A stretch of DNA of 64,000 nucleotides from JANMMJ01 sp031373255 (GCA_031373255.1 JANMMJ010000216.1:20269-84268), one strand, 5' to 3'. Positions 54,954-63,644 are shown, numbered from the stretch's first letter. The notes: a model not told the origin generated them from the sequence alone. Numbers and translations are program-made.

Positions 54954-55640
54954 ATGAGCACCACCAAGAAGATTCTCATCGTCGATGACGATGATACGCT
55001 GCGGGAAACCCTGCAGGAGCAGTTTTCCCTGCATGACGAGTTTCTCGTCACCGATGCCGCCAACGCGACAGCCGGCATCAAGGCGCTCAAAGGCGATCAC
55101 GCCGATCTGGTGCTCCTCGACGTCAACCTGCCGGACATGGACGGCCGCGAAGCCTGCAAGATCATGCGGCGCAACGGCTACAAAGGCCCGATCATCATGC
55201 TCACTGCGCAGGGTTCAGACTCTGACATGATCCTCGGCCTCGATTCCGGCGCCAACGACTATGTGACCAAGCCATTCCGCTTCGGGGTGCTGCTGGCGAG
55301 GCTCAGGGCGCATCTGCGCCAGCACGAGCAGAGCGAAGACGCAGTGTTCAAGGTGGGGCCCTATGTGTTCAAGCCAAGTTCCAAGATGCTGATCCGCGAT
55401 GACAACAAGAAAACGCGGCTGACGGAAAAGGAAACCTCGATCATCAAGTTCCTGTACCGGGCCGGCGAGCAGGTGGTGAGCCGCGACGTGCTGCTGCACG
55501 ATGTCTGGGGCTATAATGCCGGTGTCACCACACATACGCTGGAAACCCACATCTACAGGCTGCGCCAGAAGATCGAGCGTGACGCCGGACATCCTGAAAT
55601 CCTGGTCACCGAAGCCGGGGGCTACAAGCTGGTTCCCTGA
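54954..55640 (+). CDS. cenR: OmpR-family response regulator, CenR/OtpR-like
   Basis: 228-residue regulator. Receiver domain 1-115 with acidic pocket Asp11-13, phosphoacceptor Asp56 (LVLLDVNLPDMDGREA), Thr84 and Lys106 (VTKPF); DNA-binding winged helix 125-228 (LTEKETSIIKFLYRAGEQVV, GVTTHTLETHIYRLRQKIER). No histidine kinase gene adjoins it. Its sequence and its neighbourhood resemble CenR of Caulobacter and OtpR of Brucella, essential envelope regulators, but I rate the orthology as probable, not certain. A frame open upstream is not used; ATG 54954 gives the standard start. Confidence 0.8.
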   Translation: MSTTKKILIVDDDDTLRETLQEQFSLHDEFLVTDAANATAGIKALKGDHADLVLLDVNLPDMDGREACKIMRRNGYKGPIIMLTAQGSDSDMILGLDSGANDYVTKPFRFGVLLARLRAHLRQHEQSEDAVFKVGPYVFKPSSKMLIRDDNKKTRLTEKETSIIKFLYRAGEQVVSRDVLLHDVWGYNAGVTTHTLETHIYRLRQKIERDAGHPEILVTEAGGYKLVP

Positions 55641-55714
55641 AACTTTTCCCTCTCCACCCTCCGTGCTAGGAAGACATGGGTGATTCGCCCGTGGGGGTGG
55701 GAGCAAGGGGCTTA

Positions 55715-56200
55715 ATGAGCGTCAAGGCGGAAGCCGAAGTCTTCCGGAAGATACCGCTCTTTGCGGATGCCGACAGGGCGCATCTCCAGGTTATTGCCTT
55801 TTCCTGCGAACGGGCCGATTTCGAAAAAGGTCAGGCCATCATCGCGCAAGGCGTGCAGGGGGCTGCGGCCTATCTCATCCTGCGCGGCAAAGGCGATATT
55901 TTCATCAGGGAGAACGGCGCGATACGGCTTGCCGGTTCGGTAGAGGCCGGCGCCTTTGTCGGTGAACTGGCGATGATCGCCAATATTCCCTACTCGCTCA
56001 GCATTCTCGCCACCGAAGATGTGTCGACGGCGCGGATCACGCGGGAACTGTTCATGCGGGTGGTGCGCGAATTTCCGGAGTTCGGAGCGCGCGTACATGC
56101 CGCGCTCGCCAAGAAACTCAGCACCGCAACCACGGAAATCATGGGCACCAAGTCGATCTTCGACAAGGCCGGCTCGTTTTCACGGCGTCCACTCCAGTGA
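55715..56200 (+). CDS. Cyclic-nucleotide-binding-domain protein without a DNA-binding domain
   Basis: 161-residue protein with a CRP-like cNMP-binding barrel at residues 8-125 (IPLFADADRAHLQVIAFSCE, SVEAGAFVGELAMIANIPYS). The phosphate-binding cassette is GAFVGELAMIANIPYS, keeping the conserved G-E but lacking the usual R-x-A. No C-terminal HTH is visible, so it is not a standard transcription factor. It follows the response regulator by 74 nt on the same strand, suggesting a joint role, and overlaps the convergent xth by 21 nt. Confidence 0.85.
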   Translation: MSVKAEAEVFRKIPLFADADRAHLQVIAFSCERADFEKGQAIIAQGVQGAAAYLILRGKGDIFIRENGAIRLAGSVEAGAFVGELAMIANIPYSLSILATEDVSTARITRELFMRVVREFPEFGARVHAALAKKLSTATTEIMGTKSIFDKAGSFSRRPLQ

Positions 56201-56983
56201 GGCGATAACCGGCACGTGGTCGGACGTGCGCGGCCAACCCCTGGCCTCGTGCACCACTTCCAGATCAATGCTCCTGGCGGCGAGATCGGGCGTGGCCCAG
56301 ATATGATCCAGTCTGCGGCCGCGATTGGCTGCCTCCCAATCGCGGGCACGGTAGCTCCACCAGGTGTAGAGCTTCTCCTCGGGCGGCACGTGCTTGCGCA
56401 TGACATCGACCCAACCGCCCGCGGCCTGCACACGATTGAGGCCGGTGGTTTCTATTGGCGTGTGACTCACCACCTTCAGCAGCGCCTTGTGCGACCAGAC
56501 GTCCTGTTCGAGAGGGGCAATGTTGAGATCGCCAACGACCAGAGCCTGGCGCCCCGTGGGTACCGAACCACTGATGAACCAGGCTTCCATTTCGTCGAGG
56601 AATTGCAGTTTGTGAGCGAATTTCTCATTGATTGCCGGATCGGGCTCATCGCCGCCTGCAGGGACATAGAAATTATGTATGTCGATGCCGCCAATCGTGG
56701 CCACCACGTGGCGGCAATCGGCCTTGCCGCAGAAGGCGCGGGTGGTCCAATCGTTCAGCGGCAGGCGCGAGACGATGGCAACACCGTGATAGCCCTTCTG
56801 GCCATGCTCGGCGATGTGGCCGTAGCCAATTCTGGCCAGCGGGGCGGAGGGAAACTGGCCTTGCGGGCATTTGGTTTCCTGCAGGCACAACACGTCCGGC
56901 TTCCACTGCTCGAGAAACCTGGTGACGAGATCGATGCGCAGACGCACCGAATTGATATTCCATGTGGCGATCTTGAAGGTCAT
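56180..56983 (-). CDS. xth: Exodeoxyribonuclease III
   Basis: 267-residue AP endonuclease/3'-phosphatase of base excision repair. FKIATWNINSVRLRIDLVTR, LCLQETKCPQGQFP with the metal-binding Glu, YGHIAEHGQKGYHGVAIVSR, VVGDLNIAPLEQDVW and the C-terminal TSDHVPVIASL (active His) are all in order. Upstream lies the terminator of the lolA transcript at 57035-57061, so xth needs its own promoter in 56984-57034. I saw no convincing one. Confidence 0.95.
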   Translation of the reverse strand: MTFKIATWNINSVRLRIDLVTRFLEQWKPDVLCLQETKCPQGQFPSAPLARIGYGHIAEHGQKGYHGVAIVSRLPLNDWTTRAFCGKADCRHVVATIGGIDIHNFYVPAGGDEPDPAINEKFAHKLQFLDEMEAWFISGSVPTGRQALVVGDLNIAPLEQDVWSHKALLKVVSHTPIETTGLNRVQAAGGWVDVMRKHVPPEEKLYTWWSYRARDWEAANRGRRLDHIWATPDLAARSIDLEVVHEARGWPRTSDHVPVIASLEWTP

Positions 56984-57034
56984 GGCGGGGCACAGAGCAT
57001 GAAGCCAGCGATCAGTTCAAGAGGACAAAAAAGT

Positions 57035-57061
57035 GGGCGCCCGGTCGGGGTCCGGGCGCCC
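57035..57061 (-). terminator. Intrinsic terminator downstream of lolA
   Basis: GGGCGCCCGG (57035-57044) and CCGGGCGCCC (57052-57061) form a perfect 10-bp stem with a 7-base loop. On the minus strand it is followed within two bases by a run of six T. It would end transcripts coming leftwards from ftsK-lolA. It sits 189 nt past the lolA stop; the intervening 57062-57249 shows no gene. Confidence 0.8.
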
Positions 57062-57249
57062 GGCGCCTGTGTGCGCTTTACGCCGGGAGGGGAAACCGGC
57101 GTGTACTGCTGCCGCATGGCCAATCGAGCGGGGGGACACTGAGGCCACGTTTTAAGTAGCAGCTTGGTACTCGTGTCTACGTAGTTATGACGCGCGCGGA
57201 TTTCAACAGTCCGCCTGTCACATTTAAGGGAAGTGGCGTGAGGCGTTCG

Positions 57250-57921
57250 TTATTTGCTCTTGCCGCCCTTGCGCTTGTCGCGGTCGATCTTGATCTCGAA
57301 CAGCTTGGGATCGGCGGCAACACCGGTCTCGATGTTCTCCAGCGAAACGGTGGTCCGGCGTCCCTTGCCATCAATCACCACCCACTGCTGCAAGGCCTTG
57401 CGGCTGCCATCGAAGACCAGAACCAATTGGCCTGGAACTGCCTTCTTGCGATCTTCCAGCGTCACGCTGGTCATTTCGTCTGCCTTCTCGACATTGAGAA
57501 CGTTGGTCTCCTTGAGCAGATTCACCTTGTCCGAAAGCACCAGGCGCAAAGGCGTCTGGGAGAGCGGATACTGGTCGCCACGCTCCTTGGCGCGATTCTT
57601 GATGGTCACCCAGGTTCCGTCCGAGACGATGATGTAGGGATTGGGGGCGGCATATTCAAAGCGCATCTTTCCCGGCTTCGAGATGAAGAAAACACCCTTG
57701 GAGACGTTCCCGGTCGGCCCGATCTGGGTGAACTCGCCCTGCAGCGAGGCATGCTCGTTGATATAGGTGTTGAGTTCGCTGACCGCAGCCTCGGCCTCCG
57801 CAGGAGTAATGGCATGGGCTGGCCCCGTGACGGTCAGGGTGCCAAGGCCCAGCGCCAATACCGCCGCAAGGGCAGAAGCCCGCAAAGCCTGCGGCAGGTG
57901 CAGCAGCAATGAGTTGGTCAT
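57250..57921 (-). CDS. lolA: Outer-membrane lipoprotein carrier protein LolA
   Basis: 223-residue periplasmic chaperone that carries lipoproteins from LolCDE to the outer membrane. A signal peptide (hydrophobic stretch ALAAVLALGLGTLTVTG, cleavage after AHA) precedes the half-barrel: LQGEFTQIGPTGNVSKGVFF, SKPGKMRFEYAAPNPYIIVS and DGTWVTIKNRAKERGDQYPL are typical. The C-terminus is basic (KIDRDKRKGGKSK). Follows ftsK by 71 nt on the same strand, the usual alphaproteobacterial pairing. Confidence 0.93.
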   Translation of the reverse strand: MTNSLLLHLPQALRASALAAVLALGLGTLTVTGPAHAITPAEAEAAVSELNTYINEHASLQGEFTQIGPTGNVSKGVFFISKPGKMRFEYAAPNPYIIVSDGTWVTIKNRAKERGDQYPLSQTPLRLVLSDKVNLLKETNVLNVEKADEMTSVTLEDRKKAVPGQLVLVFDGSRKALQQWVVIDGKGRRTTVSLENIETGVAADPKLFEIKIDRDKRKGGKSK

Positions 57922-57992
57922 GATCGTCTGATCCCTATGTCTGATCCGATACGCAACTCATACAACAAACAGGCCAATTTACGGCAACAGCA

Positions 57993-60512
57993 TCAATCGC
58001 GGGCGCTGTCACCAGGAACGAGGATTTCGCGCTTGCCGGTCGCGTTGGCAGCCGAAATCAGGCCTTCCTTCTCCATGCGCTCGATCAGGCTGGCGGCCTT
58101 GTTGTAGCCGATCTGCAGCCTGCGCTGCACATAGCTGGTCGAGACCTTCTTGTCGCGCAGCACGACGGCAACCGCCTGATCATAAAGCTCATCGCCGGAA
58201 TTGCCCGGCAGACTGCCGCCGCCCGCGGCTTCCTCATCACCCTCCTCTTCCGTCTCTTCGGTGACTTCCTCGAGATATTCGGGTGTGCCCTGGGTCTTCA
58301 GGTAACGCACGATTTTCTCGACCTCGCCATCGGAAACGAAGGGACCATGCAGGCGGGATATGCGGCCACCGCCAGCCATGTAGAGCATGTCGCCCTGACC
58401 GAGAAGCTGTTCCGCGCCCTGCTCGCCCAGAATGGTGCGGCTGTCGATTTTCGAGGTGACCTGGAAAGAAACGCGGGTCGGGAAGTTAGCCTTGATGGTA
58501 CCGGTGATGACGTCGACCGAGGGACGCTGGGTCGCCATGATCACGTGAATGCCGGCGGCACGGGCCATCTGCGCCAGGCGCTGGACCGCACCTTCAATGT
58601 CCTTGCCGGCCACCATCATCAGGTCGGCCATCTCGTCGATAATGACGACGATGTAAGGCATCGCCGACATGTCCATCTGCTCTTTCTCGAAGATCGGTTC
58701 ACCCGATTCCGGATCAAAGCCGGTCTGCACGGTGCGCGAAAGGGCCTTGCCCTTTTCCAGGGCGTCACGCACTCGGGCATTGTAGCCATCGATGTTGCGC
58801 ACGCCGAACTTCGACATCTTGCGGTAACGGTCTTCCATCTCCCGGACCGCCCACTTGAGCGCCACCACCGCCTTGCGGGGATCGGTCACCACGGGGGCGA
58901 GGAGATGCGGGATGCCCTCATAGACCGAAAGCTCCAGCATCTTGGGATCGATCATGATCAGACGGCATTGCTCGGGCGGCAGGCGATAGAGCAATGACAG
59001 AATCATGGTGTTGATGCCGACCGACTTGCCGGAGCCGGTGGTTCCGGCAATCAGCAGGTGCGGCATGCGGGCTAGATCGGCGAAGACCGGCTCGCCGCCG
59101 ATATTCTTGCCGAGCGCCAGGGCCAGGTTCTGGCCGGTCTTCTCGAAGGCCTCCGAGGAAAGAAGCTCGCGCAGAAACACGGTTTCGCGCTTGGCGTTGG
59201 GAAGCTCGATGCCGATGACGTTGCGGCCCTGCACCACCGCGACACGGGCGGAGATGGCGCTCATGGAGCGGGCGATGTCGTCGGCCAGGCTGATCACCCG
59301 GGATGATTTGATGCCGGGCGCCGGCTCAAGTTCGTACAGGGTCACCACCGGACCGGGGCGGACATTGATAATCTGTCCCTTGACGCCGAAATCATCAAGA
59401 ACACCTTCCAGCATGCGGGCGTTCTGTTCCAAAGCTTCATCGGAAATCTCGACGCTCTTGGCCGGGCGCTTGGGTTCGGCCAGTAAGGTCAGGGGAGGAA
59501 GTTCAAACTCCTCTTCCTCGGAGAAAGGCAAGGTTGGCTGGGTGTCGCGCTTGGCGCGCTTGCCTGGTTTGATCGGCTTGCTGACCCGGCTGACCCGGAC
59601 CGGTGATGCATCGCCGTCCTCCTCCTCCTCGCCTTCTTCACCGTCCTCCGCCGTTTCTTCCTCACCTTCAACTTCATCACCTATGGGGGGCAATTTTAGC
59701 CAGGGTTCCTTGCCGCGCGCCTTGCGATCAAGGCTGGGCTCGATGCGCGTGCCGTCTTCAGCAGCTGGAGCACGTGCCGTAAGGCTGGCACGGCGCCTGG
59801 CGGAGGCTGCCAGCGTGGCGTGCTTTGCCAGGCGGTGGGTCTTCCATGATTCGAGCAGGTCCCTTGTCCGGTCCGTGATGCGGGCGATGAAATCCATGCC
59901 ACGCTCGCCAAAGAGCCTGGTGAAGAGTGCCGCCTCGCCACGCGAGATGTTTGCCGCCCATGACGCTGCGGAGAAAGCACCAAATCCCAGAATTGCAGCA
60001 CCCATGATATCTGCAAAGACGCCCTTCAGACCGATGCTCAGGATGGTGAGGACTGCACCACTCAGAATATCCCCGGCATTGCCGCCCAATCCGCCGGCCA
60101 GCGGCCAGCCGCCCGGTGCGGGCATCAGCGACATGAAGCCCGCCGCACAGCAAGACGAAACAAGCCAAGCGAAGATGGCACGGATGGGTGCTGGCAGTGC
60201 TTCATGGCGCAGGAAGCTGACGGCCCAGACCATGGGAACGGCGATCAGTGCGATCACGCCGAGCCCCAGAAACTGCATCAATTCATCGGCAAGCACGGCA
60301 CCCGGATAACCCAGCAGGTTTTGCGGCTCGGCGTCGATCGCATGATTGAAAGACGGGTCGCTCACCGACCACGTGGCAAGGGCCAGGCCGAACAGGATAA
60401 CAATTGCAGCAAGGATAGCACCGGCGACTTCGAGAGCTCGGTTGCGCAGGAACTGCCGCACCGCGGCGGGGACGGCGCCGTCATCGGTGTCTATCGGATG
60501 GGTGTGCGCCAT
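57993..60512 (-). CDS. ftsK: DNA translocase FtsK
   Basis: 839-residue septal translocase. Four N-terminal membrane segments (about residues 30-190), a variable linker with a very acidic run (EGEEETAEDGEEGEEEEDGD), then the RecA-like motor: Walker A AGTTGSGKSVGINTMILSLL, Walker B YIVVIIDEMADLMMVAGKDI and the C-terminal gamma winged helix (VSTSYVQRRLQIGYNKAASL) that reads KOPS. It coordinates chromosome segregation with division. A CtrA-type site lies 80 bp upstream. lolA follows 71 nt after the stop. Confidence 0.96.
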   Translation of the reverse strand: MAHTHPIDTDDGAVPAAVRQFLRNRALEVAGAILAAIVILFGLALATWSVSDPSFNHAIDAEPQNLLGYPGAVLADELMQFLGLGVIALIAVPMVWAVSFLRHEALPAPIRAIFAWLVSSCCAAGFMSLMPAPGGWPLAGGLGGNAGDILSGAVLTILSIGLKGVFADIMGAAILGFGAFSAASWAANISRGEAALFTRLFGERGMDFIARITDRTRDLLESWKTHRLAKHATLAASARRRASLTARAPAAEDGTRIEPSLDRKARGKEPWLKLPPIGDEVEGEEETAEDGEEGEEEEDGDASPVRVSRVSKPIKPGKRAKRDTQPTLPFSEEEEFELPPLTLLAEPKRPAKSVEISDEALEQNARMLEGVLDDFGVKGQIINVRPGPVVTLYELEPAPGIKSSRVISLADDIARSMSAISARVAVVQGRNVIGIELPNAKRETVFLRELLSSEAFEKTGQNLALALGKNIGGEPVFADLARMPHLLIAGTTGSGKSVGINTMILSLLYRLPPEQCRLIMIDPKMLELSVYEGIPHLLAPVVTDPRKAVVALKWAVREMEDRYRKMSKFGVRNIDGYNARVRDALEKGKALSRTVQTGFDPESGEPIFEKEQMDMSAMPYIVVIIDEMADLMMVAGKDIEGAVQRLAQMARAAGIHVIMATQRPSVDVITGTIKANFPTRVSFQVTSKIDSRTILGEQGAEQLLGQGDMLYMAGGGRISRLHGPFVSDGEVEKIVRYLKTQGTPEYLEEVTEETEEEGDEEAAGGGSLPGNSGDELYDQAVAVVLRDKKVSTSYVQRRLQIGYNKAASLIERMEKEGLISAANATGKREILVPGDSARD

Positions 60513-60591
60513 GTGATTCTCTCCGGGCCCTGCCGTTTCCCAAGGAAATGACGGGAAAACAAATGCTTAAGGGGAGTCTGGCGGGACCTGG

Positions 60592-60606
60592 TTAAGGCCG
60601 GGTTAA
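60592..60606 (-). promoter_or_regulatory. CtrA binding site upstream of ftsK
   Basis: On the minus strand, TTAA, CCCGGCC, TTAACC: an exact TTAA-N7-TTAAC CtrA consensus, 80 bp before the ftsK ATG. Only one other TTAA-N7-TTAA site was noticed in the window (oriC). Confidence 0.6.
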
Positions 60607-60632
60607 GGCATTGAAAATGCGCTTTTGGACGC

Positions 60633-60658
60633 AAAAGGGCGCCCTGCGGCGCCCTTTT
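60633..60658. terminator. Bidirectional intrinsic terminator after amtB
   Basis: AAAAGGGCGCC (60633-60643), loop CTGC, GGCGCCCTTTT (60648-60658): a perfect 11-bp stem whose A/T ends give a T-run on either strand. It lies 22 nt after the amtB stop and closes the glnK-amtB transcript. Confidence 0.85.
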
Positions 60659-60680
60659 CATGTCACTTCTGTGGAGCAGG

Positions 60681-62192
60681 TCAGGTGTAGGCGCGCTCAC
60701 CATGCGTGCCGGTATCGAGGCCCTCGCGTTCCTGCTGCTCGTCAACCCGCAACCCGACCGTTGCCTTGCAGATCATCAGCGCGATGTAGCTGACGACGGC
60801 CGAAAGGACGATGGCGGTCAGGGTTGCCACGATCTGCGCCTTCATCTGGCCCGAGAAGGAATAGGCAGCGACGACGGCCGAGGTATCGGTGGCGAGGTAA
60901 TCCGTCACACCCATGCCGCCGAGAGCCGGATTGACGAAGATGCCGGTCAGGAGGGCGCCGACGATACCGCCAACGCCGTGGACACCGAAGACGTCGAGGG
61001 CATCATCGTAACCAAACCTGGTCTTGAGCGATACCACCGCCCAGAGGCAGATGAAGCCCGCAACAATGCCGATGAAGATCGCCGCAGAGGGGCCAACCCA
61101 GCCGCAGGCCGGGGTGATCGCCACAAGTCCGGCGACGGCGCCCGAGACGGCACCGAGCAAGCTCGGATGGCCGCGAGTGATCCATTCACCGAAGGTCCAG
61201 GCCAGCGTGGCAGCGGCGGTGGCAATGATCGTGTTGAGGACGACAAGGGCGGTCAGGCCATTGGCTTCCAGATTGGATCCGGCGTTGAAGCCGAACCAGC
61301 CAACCCAAAGAAGGCAGGCGCCGATCATGGTGATGGTGAGATTGTGCGGCGCCATCACGTCCTTGCCGAAGCCGACGCGCTTGCCGACGACCAGGGCGCA
61401 GACCAGACCGGCGATACCGGCGTTGATGTGAACAACGGAGCCGCCGGCGAAGTCGATGGCGCCCCAGTTGAAGAGCCAGCCATTGGAGATGTTGACCGCT
61501 GATGCATAATCGGCAAGCACCGTTGCCTTTGCGGCATCGTCAGCCGCAGCGGCGAGCTTGGCGAGGAAGTCCGCGGCCGCGGTATCACCCACCGCCGCCT
61601 TGACCACGTCAATATTGTCGGGGCTCAGCGTATAGGCATCGGGACCAGCCCACCACCAGACCATGTGCGCCATGGGCAGGTAGGCAAAGGTGAACCAGAT
61701 GACGATGAAGATCAGCACGGCGGAAAATTTCATGCGCTCAGCAAAGGCGCCGACGATAAGAGCCGGTGTGATTGCAGCGAAGGTCAGCTGGAAGCACACG
61801 AAGACAAGTTCCGGAATGTAGGTTTCCTTGGAGAAGGTGGCGCCCAAGGTGGAAATGTCGACGCCGGACAAAAATGCCTTGCTGAAGCCGCCGATAAAGG
61901 GACCCCCGTTGGTGAAGGCCAGCGAATAGCCGTAAATCACCCAAAGCAGCGAGATCAGGCTGAAGCAGACGAAAACCTGCATCAGCACCGAGAGTACGTT
62001 CTTCGACCGGACCAGTCCGCCGTAGAACAGGGCAAGACCCGGTATGGTCATGAGGATAACCAGAATGGTGGCGAGCAACATCCAGGCGGTGTCGCCCTTG
62101 TTGACGGTCGCTGCCGCATGCGCCGGGACAGCGCCGATGACGGATGCCGCAACGGCGGCCAATCCCCATTTCAATGACTTGGTATTCAACAT
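60681..62192 (-). CDS. amtB: Ammonium transporter AmtB
   Basis: 503-residue ammonium channel with a cleavable signal peptide (ending VPAHAAATV) and eleven expected membrane helices. DTAWMLLATILVILMTIPGL, YLPMAHMVWWWAGPDAY, DFAGGSVVHINAGIAGLVCA and DVFGVHGVGGIVGALLTGIF include the twin-histidine pore and NH4+ site. A loop insertion of about 40 residues (around 195-240, alanine/aspartate-rich) makes it longer than the E. coli protein; similar insertions occur in other Rhizobiales. Cotranscribed after glnK, 21 nt apart, under a sigma-54 promoter. Confidence 0.95.
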   Translation of the reverse strand: MLNTKSLKWGLAAVAASVIGAVPAHAAATVNKGDTAWMLLATILVILMTIPGLALFYGGLVRSKNVLSVLMQVFVCFSLISLLWVIYGYSLAFTNGGPFIGGFSKAFLSGVDISTLGATFSKETYIPELVFVCFQLTFAAITPALIVGAFAERMKFSAVLIFIVIWFTFAYLPMAHMVWWWAGPDAYTLSPDNIDVVKAAVGDTAAADFLAKLAAAADDAAKATVLADYASAVNISNGWLFNWGAIDFAGGSVVHINAGIAGLVCALVVGKRVGFGKDVMAPHNLTITMIGACLLWVGWFGFNAGSNLEANGLTALVVLNTIIATAAATLAWTFGEWITRGHPSLLGAVSGAVAGLVAITPACGWVGPSAAIFIGIVAGFICLWAVVSLKTRFGYDDALDVFGVHGVGGIVGALLTGIFVNPALGGMGVTDYLATDTSAVVAAYSFSGQMKAQIVATLTAIVLSAVVSYIALMICKATVGLRVDEQQEREGLDTGTHGERAYT

Positions 62193-62213
62193 CGTTACAT
62201 CCTTATCGGTGAA

Positions 62214-62552
62214 TTACAGAGCGGCGAGGCCGGTTTCGCCAGTGCGAATGCGCACGGCGTCGAGCAGCGGCAGGACGAAAATCTTTCCGTCTCCGATCTG
62301 TCCGGTCTGGCCTTTCAACTGGATTGTTTCGATGACGCGATCGGAGATCGCATCGTCAACGGCAATTTCGAGCTTCACTTTTGGAACGAAGCTCACCGTG
62401 TATTCGGCGCCGCGGTAAATTTCGGTATGGCCGCGCTGCCGGCCATGCCCCTTCACTTCAGTCACGGTAATGCCTTGAATGCCGATACCGGCGAGAGCCT
62501 CGCGGACCTCTTCCAGCTTATGCGGCTTCACGACTGCAATAATATACTTCAT
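62214..62552 (-). CDS. glnK: Nitrogen regulatory PII protein GlnK
   Basis: 112-residue trimeric PII signal protein that binds ATP/ADP and 2-oxoglutarate and blocks AmtB when nitrogen is plentiful. T-loop YRGAEYTVSFVPKVKLEIAV with Tyr51, the uridylylation site, and GDGKIFVLPLLDAVRIRTGE are standard. Ribosome site GAGGGG precedes the ATG. Paired with amtB, so the glnK-type name is preferred over glnB. Regulated by the sigma-54/NtrC elements upstream. Confidence 0.96.
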   Translation of the reverse strand: MKYIIAVVKPHKLEEVREALAGIGIQGITVTEVKGHGRQRGHTEIYRGAEYTVSFVPKVKLEIAVDDAISDRVIETIQLKGQTGQIGDGKIFVLPLLDAVRIRTGETGLAAL

Positions 62553-62590
62553 GCACCCATCCCCTCAGGTATTGGCAATAGGGATTGCTT

Positions 62591-62607
62591 AACAAGAAAT
62601 GTGCCAG
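62591..62607 (-). promoter_or_regulatory. Sigma-54 (RpoN) promoter of glnK-amtB
   Basis: On the minus strand, CTGGCACATTTCTTGTT matches the -24/-12 consensus TGGCACG-N4-TTGCW with two changes (G to A, C to T) and exact spacing. Start of transcription is expected near 62581, leaving a 29-nt leader to the glnK ATG. Confidence 0.8.
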
Positions 62608-62637
62608 CCCGGGGCAGCTCTTAACGTCTTGATAATG

Positions 62638-62654
62638 TGCATAAAAAAATTGCA
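62638..62654. promoter_or_regulatory. NtrC-like enhancer site 1
   Basis: TGCATAAAAAAATTGCA is a 17-bp dyad with TGCA ends, the size and ends of the NtrC consensus TGCAC-N7-GTGCA. It is centred about 65 bp upstream of the predicted start of glnK transcription. Confidence 0.55.
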
Positions 62655-62678
62655 GCCGTAGAGTCAGACGGACGATAC

Positions 62679-62695
62679 TGCCCTAATTTAGGGCA
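62679..62695. promoter_or_regulatory. NtrC-like enhancer site 2
   Basis: TGCCCTAATTTAGGGCA is a perfect 17-bp palindrome with TGC/GCA ends, centred 41 bp (about four helical turns) from site 1. It lies just after the tesB stop. Two phased sites fit cooperative NtrC binding. Confidence 0.45.
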
Positions 62696-62710
62696 AATCG
62701 AACTGTACGC

Positions 62711-63583
62711 CTAATTTTTGGGCTTCCTGGTCCGGATGAGTCCTTCCTGGGCCGCCGACGCCACTAGACGGCCTTCGCGGGTGAAAATCTGGCCGCGGGT
62801 AAAGCCCCTGGCGCCGGACGCCGAGGGCGTATCCTGAGCATAGAGCAGCCACTCGTCCATGCGAAAAGGCCGGTGAAACCATAGGGCATGATCGAGGCTC
62901 GCCAGCATGAGTTCCTGGTCGAAGATGTTGCGGCCGTGTGGCACCAGGGCGGTATCGAGGAGCGTCATGTCCGAGGCATAAGCCAGCACACCCTGATGCA
63001 AGGCGGGATCATCGGGAAGCGGTCCCGCCGCCCTGATCCAGACATTGTGCTGGCCGCGATGATCGATTTCCGGCTTGAGATAGTGCGACGGATCGCAGGG
63101 GCGCAATTCGATTGGCCGGTCGCGCCCGAAATAGCGGCGCATGTTGTCCGGCATCAAATGGGCCGAGGCGGCCACCATCTGCTTTTCACTCATCAGGGTC
63201 TCGGGCATCGGCACATCGGGCATGGTTGCGGCATGCTCGAAGCCCGCTTCGCTCGCATGAAATGACAGGGTCATGGAAAAGATCGGCGCGCCATGCTGGA
63301 TCGCCACCACACGCCTGGTCGAAAAGCTGCCACCATCACGGTCACGGATGACATCGTAGACAATTGGAATCTTTGGATCGCCGGGACGCATGAAGTAGCC
63401 ATGCAGCGAATGAGCGGTGCGCCCCGCGGCGATGGTTTTGTGGGCCGCCATCAGCGCCTGACAGATCACCTGGCCGCCAAAGACGCGCTGCCAGCCGACG
63501 TCGGGGCTCGAACCCCTGAAGAGATTGGTCTCTATGACCTCGAGATCCAGGGTTCGGAGAAGTTCGTTCAGGCCCGCAGACAT
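62711..63583 (-). CDS. tesB: Acyl-CoA thioesterase II
   Basis: 290-residue double hot-dog thioesterase hydrolysing acyl-CoA esters. VGWQRVFGGQVICQALMAAH, HSLHGYFMRPGDPKIPIVYD, and the second-half DHALWFHRPFRMDEWLLY with its catalytic-region Asp are family hallmarks. ATG at 63583 (MSAGLNELLRTLDLEVIE) is the family start; the frame open to 63865 is antisense to the next gene. It is upstream of glnK but separated by its nitrogen-regulated promoter, so the two are probably independent. Confidence 0.93.
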   Translation of the reverse strand: MSAGLNELLRTLDLEVIETNLFRGSSPDVGWQRVFGGQVICQALMAAHKTIAAGRTAHSLHGYFMRPGDPKIPIVYDVIRDRDGGSFSTRRVVAIQHGAPIFSMTLSFHASEAGFEHAATMPDVPMPETLMSEKQMVAASAHLMPDNMRRYFGRDRPIELRPCDPSHYLKPEIDHRGQHNVWIRAAGPLPDDPALHQGVLAYASDMTLLDTALVPHGRNIFDQELMLASLDHALWFHRPFRMDEWLLYAQDTPSASGARGFTRGQIFTREGRLVASAAQEGLIRTRKPKN

Positions 63584-63644
63584 TGTCGCATCTTGCTTTA
63601 ACGCGCTTGACCCGGGCAAGGAAAAACCGACACTGCGCGAAACA

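Noticed and set aside
59005..60309. 434-codon serine- and arginine-rich open frame on the plus strand
   Set aside because: Antisense to ftsK; its low-complexity composition reflects the reverse of acidic and alanine codons.
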